Shown: positions 55,540 through 64,000 of the stretch, piece after piece
Numbering within the stretch: position 1 is the first letter of the stretch
Layout: the number at the start of each line of letters is the position of its first letter
NCBI GenBank assembly: GCA_963693365.1
Contig: CAVNZM010000003.1
Span: 14,942,001 to 15,006,000, forward strand
Direction of reading: 5' to 3'
DNA from: Amoebidium appalachense
Lineage: Eukaryota; Ichthyosporea
DNA length: 64,000 nucleotides
Notes under the pieces: generated by a model
What the model was told of the DNA's origin: nothing
The model's database searches: none
The model's input: the letters and a program-made list of their open reading frames with translations, nothing else
Position numbers and translations under genes: made by a program

Positions 55540-55743
55540 CTCGTGTGTGCTCTTGTTGTGTTTCATTAGTGTATGTAGCTATACAGCTGCAGTCAATGCT
55601 CCAAAGGAAGAAAAATGAACAGCAATACCCTGTTCCTAATTCATCCACGTTATGGCCATCCACCAGGAATTCATGACGTGATTTGACAAGAACTTTTCTT
55701 GTCTGCCAAGGTGACGATGTACATGCGGACACTCACAAGACCC

Positions 55744-55825
<82 letters not shown>

Positions 55826-56146
55826 TGCACGCGCGTGCTGCGGAAGGGGAGGTGGGGTGGGGAGGGGGGGGGGGAGAGGGGGGGGGGGGGGGGGGGGGGG
55901 GGAGGATGGGGGAGTGTTCAGATTTTAGCACGTAAGATCAACTAGTATTCCCAGTGTGTATAGCATGTGGTGGATAGCAAGAGGACAGTTGACAGGGATA
56001 GTGTAATGCGGATGGGGTAAAGCGGATAGCAGTTCATGGATATTTTGAGGATAGTGTATGCGGTGGGTGAATAGAAAGTTGCAGAATGGTGGATAACGTT
56101 TTGTAAGTAGATAATGGATTAGGTATTATTGTATAGGTAATGGTGT

Positions 56147-56470
56147 ATAGTGTAGTGTATAGCAGATCATGGCTAGTGTTATATAGGTGGTAGATAGTGG
56201 ATTATCTATATTATATAAGTAATAGCATATAGGGTATGGTGTATAGTGTAGTGTATAGCGGATCATGGCTAGTGTTATCTAGGTGGATGATAGTGGATTA
56301 TCTATATTATATAAGTAATAGCATATAGGGTATGGTGTATAGTGTAGTGTATAGCGGATCATGGCTAGTGTTATCTAGGTGGATGATAGTGGATTATCTA
56401 TATTATATAAGTAATAGCATATAGGGTATGGTGTATAGTGTAGTGTATAGCCGATAATGGTTAGTCAGGT
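56147..56470. repeat. Minisatellite, about 96-bp unit, 3.3 copies
   Basis: The unit reads GTATAGCGGATCATGGCTAG, a TGTTATCTAGGTGGATGATA segment, GTGGATTATCTATATTATAT, AAGTAATAGCATATAGGG and TATGGTGTATAGTGTAGT. Copies two and three look identical; the first and last have a few changes. The flank 55960-56146 is a looser array of GGATAG/GTATAG-type words, suggesting the unit grew from them. Confidence 0.88.
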
Positions 56471-56620
56471 GGATAGTGAATATAGCATATGATCAATAGC
56501 CCCCCCCCCCCCCCCCCCCCACACACACACACCCTCTCCCCCAACCGCCTCCCCTCATCCCCCAACCCTCCCTACCCCATCCCCATCACCAGCCTGAACA
56601 CACCGTTCTTTCTTCTCTGT

Positions 56621-62139
<5,519 letters not shown>

Positions 62140-62581
62140 GCCCAAGCTGTGGAGAAAAAAACGCAACTAAATTCCCTCCGTGTCTAAGTGCTGGTGTGGT
62201 AGGTGGCGTAGGCTACACATCATTCACATGTATATCAAGAATTCTACGAGAGAGGTACATTCTCTTCCGAACCTGCCATTTCAGCCTGAGCCTCGGCTGC
62301 GCCGCTGTGGTTGAATAACGGCAACACGACATATGATTGGATATCATGTGGATAAAACCTGCCTTATATAGTAACATTTTGCGCGCTCGATTCAAATTAC
62401 AAGAGAAGTAAAAGAAGATGACGTCACAACATCATCACTGACTGTGCTGCAAACGAGCACTTACAAATAGCGGATTTTGAGCAAAATAGAGTAAAACGTG
62501 CTTATTAACAATAAGTATGAGTTGAAAGACAGCTCTAGCAAAGATGTAGCCCACCAGGGCCGTTCTTTTGGTTGTGTGAAG
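62140..62581. promoter_or_regulatory. Divergent promoter region of METTL23-like gene and gene at 62.58 kb
   Basis: About 0.44 kb between opposing start codons and free of microsatellites. It contains TGACGTCA (62419-62426), the palindromic CRE-type octamer bound by bZIP factors in many eukaryotes, and TTATATAG near 62362. Function is inferred only from position and motif. Confidence 0.4.
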
Positions 62582-63637
62582 ATGTCAGACAAAAGGCAGT
62601 GGCCTACGGGGGGAGCCACAAACGCCAACCAGAAAAATAGCTCTGTTAAGGATCACTTTAAAGTGACAGCTAGTAATAGTAAGGGGAAGTTACGGTATAG
62701 CCCCTTAGTGCTTGATTCACGACCAAAGAGGACAGATGAAGCAAAGAGAGAGACACCGAACTCAGGGGATTGGGTGGGTTCGAACCTGCAACGAGACGAG
62801 AGAAACACACAAGCACCAAAAACAGAACCTGCTTGGATATCCTCAGCAAAGAGATTCCGTGAGCTTAGCACAGAAAAGGTATCATTATCAAATAAGCTTC
62901 AGTCGAGTTTTCCGAGACAGCCACTAACTAGCAACGATGCTTGCTTCTATGATGTGTCCGTCAAGAGAGTTAGCACTCAAGCGATTAACACAAAGGAGGG
63001 TGATACAGTAAGCAGCACAGATGACGAAATCAACGAAGAGTTGGATAGAATAGGGCCTGAGATTTTCGAGTTGGAAGCAGCACACGTTGGTGTTGAAGGC
63101 GTTCCGTTTGCAAAACAAAAGGAAGAAAAGCTCAAAGAAGACGACTTTTGCTGGAAGCTAGAAACATGCACACCCACTCCCACTCTGCCTGTGCAAGCAC
63201 TTCCCTCTGAGGAGCACAAAGAGAAACCCTTGACGAGCGTCCCGAAGGCTTTTTCTGGAAGGTAAGAGTGTTATGCTGTCCCTTCCTGTGCTCACGGATT
63301 CTATACCAACACAAAATTGGAATTAATCTATGGCTAATGCAGGTGCTTTTCTTGAGCACACATCTTGTATGCTTGTCAAAGAGGTTGACCTTGCTGCATA
63401 CAAAAGGAAAAACCCGCTATGCTATGCTTCTGCCCGTTGCTTGGATAGTTTTGCATGCACCACAATACATCCAGTCAGCGTGCGTATTTCACAGTGGAGA
63501 TGGACAGAAAGTTGCATAGTCTTTTCCGCAACTATGCTCTAATCTTATACTTCCATGCTTCTCCTACCTCCTTTCAAGTTGCATACCCTCCCAGTTTCAA
63601 CAAAGTCGAGCGTATTTCGTTTGTCCATATACCAACT
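62582..63637 (+). CDS. Unrecognised protein, 5' exons; gene continues beyond the window
   Basis: Exon 1 runs from ATG 62582 (MSDKRQWPTGG; an in-frame upstream ATG lies at 62498) to the donor GGAAG|GTAAGA at 63261. Exon 2 is proposed at 63475-63637: acceptor ATACATCCAG, donor CCAACT|GTAAGC, phase consistent, encoding YFTVEMDRKLHSLF and YPPSFNKVERISFVHIP. Exon 1 is hydrophilic and serine/lysine-rich with acidic patches (STDDEINEELDRIGPEIFELE), so probably disordered and cytosolic or nuclear. No domain recognised. Exon 2 could instead be read in another frame from an acceptor near 63343. It shares its upstream region with the divergent METTL23-like gene. Confidence 0.6.
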
Positions 63638-63649
63638 GTAAGCTTTTAT

Positions 63650-63683
<34 letters not shown>

Positions 63684-63894
63684 GGGGGGCGTGCATCCCC
63701 ACCACCAAACACACACCCTAAAAAGCAATTCAGGAAATGAAAAACATTCTGAAATAGCTCACCGTCCTATCTCTCTTCTGCTGATTCCTCCCCCCCCCCC
63801 CCCCCTCCCCGGTGCCCGGTTGCCTGGCCTCCCCCATCCCTTCCACCCATATTCACCAACCTCCCTTTCTCCATCTTTCTCCACACACACACAC

Positions 63895-63943
<49 letters not shown>

Positions 63944-63950
63944 CACACAC

Positions 63951-64000
<50 letters not shown>
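63650..64000. repeat. C-runs and terminal (CA)n
   Basis: C-run of about 30 (63651-63680), then a C-run at 63789-63806 and (CA)n from about 63882 to the window end, probably intronic to the gene beginning at 62.58 kb. Confidence 0.9.

Larger units (their letters stand above)
54177..56620. other. Spacer between convergent Sec62 and METTL23-like genes
   Basis: No gene seen. It holds a C-run of about 39 (54654-54692), G-runs at 55020-55047 and 55120-55141, a short tandem duplication (55312-55385), (GT)n at 55745-55823, a GGATAG-derived region and a ~96-bp minisatellite (56147-56470). Confidence 0.6.

Noticed and set aside
62785-62805. GGTTCGAACC word resembling a B box
   Set aside because: It falls in the coding exon of the gene at 62.58 kb with no other tRNA feature nearby.

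Overview
This is intron-rich nuclear DNA from a eukaryote. Coding sequence is scattered as short exons (38-450 bp) with GT-AG introns of 0.3-2 kb. The introns and spacers are loaded with (CA/GT)n, (CT/GA)n and very long homopolymer C or G runs, up to about 45 bases. There is no operon structure or rRNA, and I found no convincing tRNA. The gene set (Sec62, METTL23-like methyltransferase, KIAA0513/SBF2-type protein, fungal-type LysM joined to thrombospondin type 1 repeats, decayed non-LTR retroelement) fits a protist or early-branching eukaryote better than a fungus, plant or vertebrate. The species cannot be fixed from the sequence.

Layout. 1-3.6 kb: repeat-bearing spacer. 3.6-11.4 kb (+): ten-exon gene, coiled coil plus KIAA0513/SBF2-like core plus C-terminal PDZ domain. 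11.4-25.3 kb: no intact gene; a decayed duplicate of the PDZ gene's 3' end (16.9-18.7 kb), a frameshifted non-LTR reverse transcriptase on the minus strand (14.1-16.3 kb), large (CT)n/(GA)n blocks and a foldback element. 25.3-34.9 (perhaps 37.5) kb (+): the most striking gene, a secreted multidomain protein with signal peptide, two LysM domains, about 420 residues of unrecognised cysteine-containing sequence, then three TSP1 repeats each on its own exon. A miniature LTR retrotransposon with two apparently identical 430-bp LTRs sits in G-runs inside the last intron or just 3' of it. 37.5-44.9 kb: repeat-rich spacer with a duplicated ~0.7-kb block. 44.9-46.8 kb: two intronless four-TM protein genes, head to head. 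49.3-54.2 kb (+): Sec62. 56.6-62.1 kb (-): METTL23-like gene. 62.5 kb to beyond 63.6 kb (+): unrecognised gene, divergent from METTL23.

Exon models were built by hand from splice consensus, reading phase and family similarity recalled without a search. Phase agrees across nearly every junction in the main genes, which is the strongest support. Sec62 and METTL23 each need exactly one extra base removed inside or near a G/C run to stay open; consensus error is the simplest explanation. The genes have unrelated functions (ER translocation, protein methylation, secreted carbohydrate-binding/adhesion protein, scaffold), so no pathway cluster is implied.
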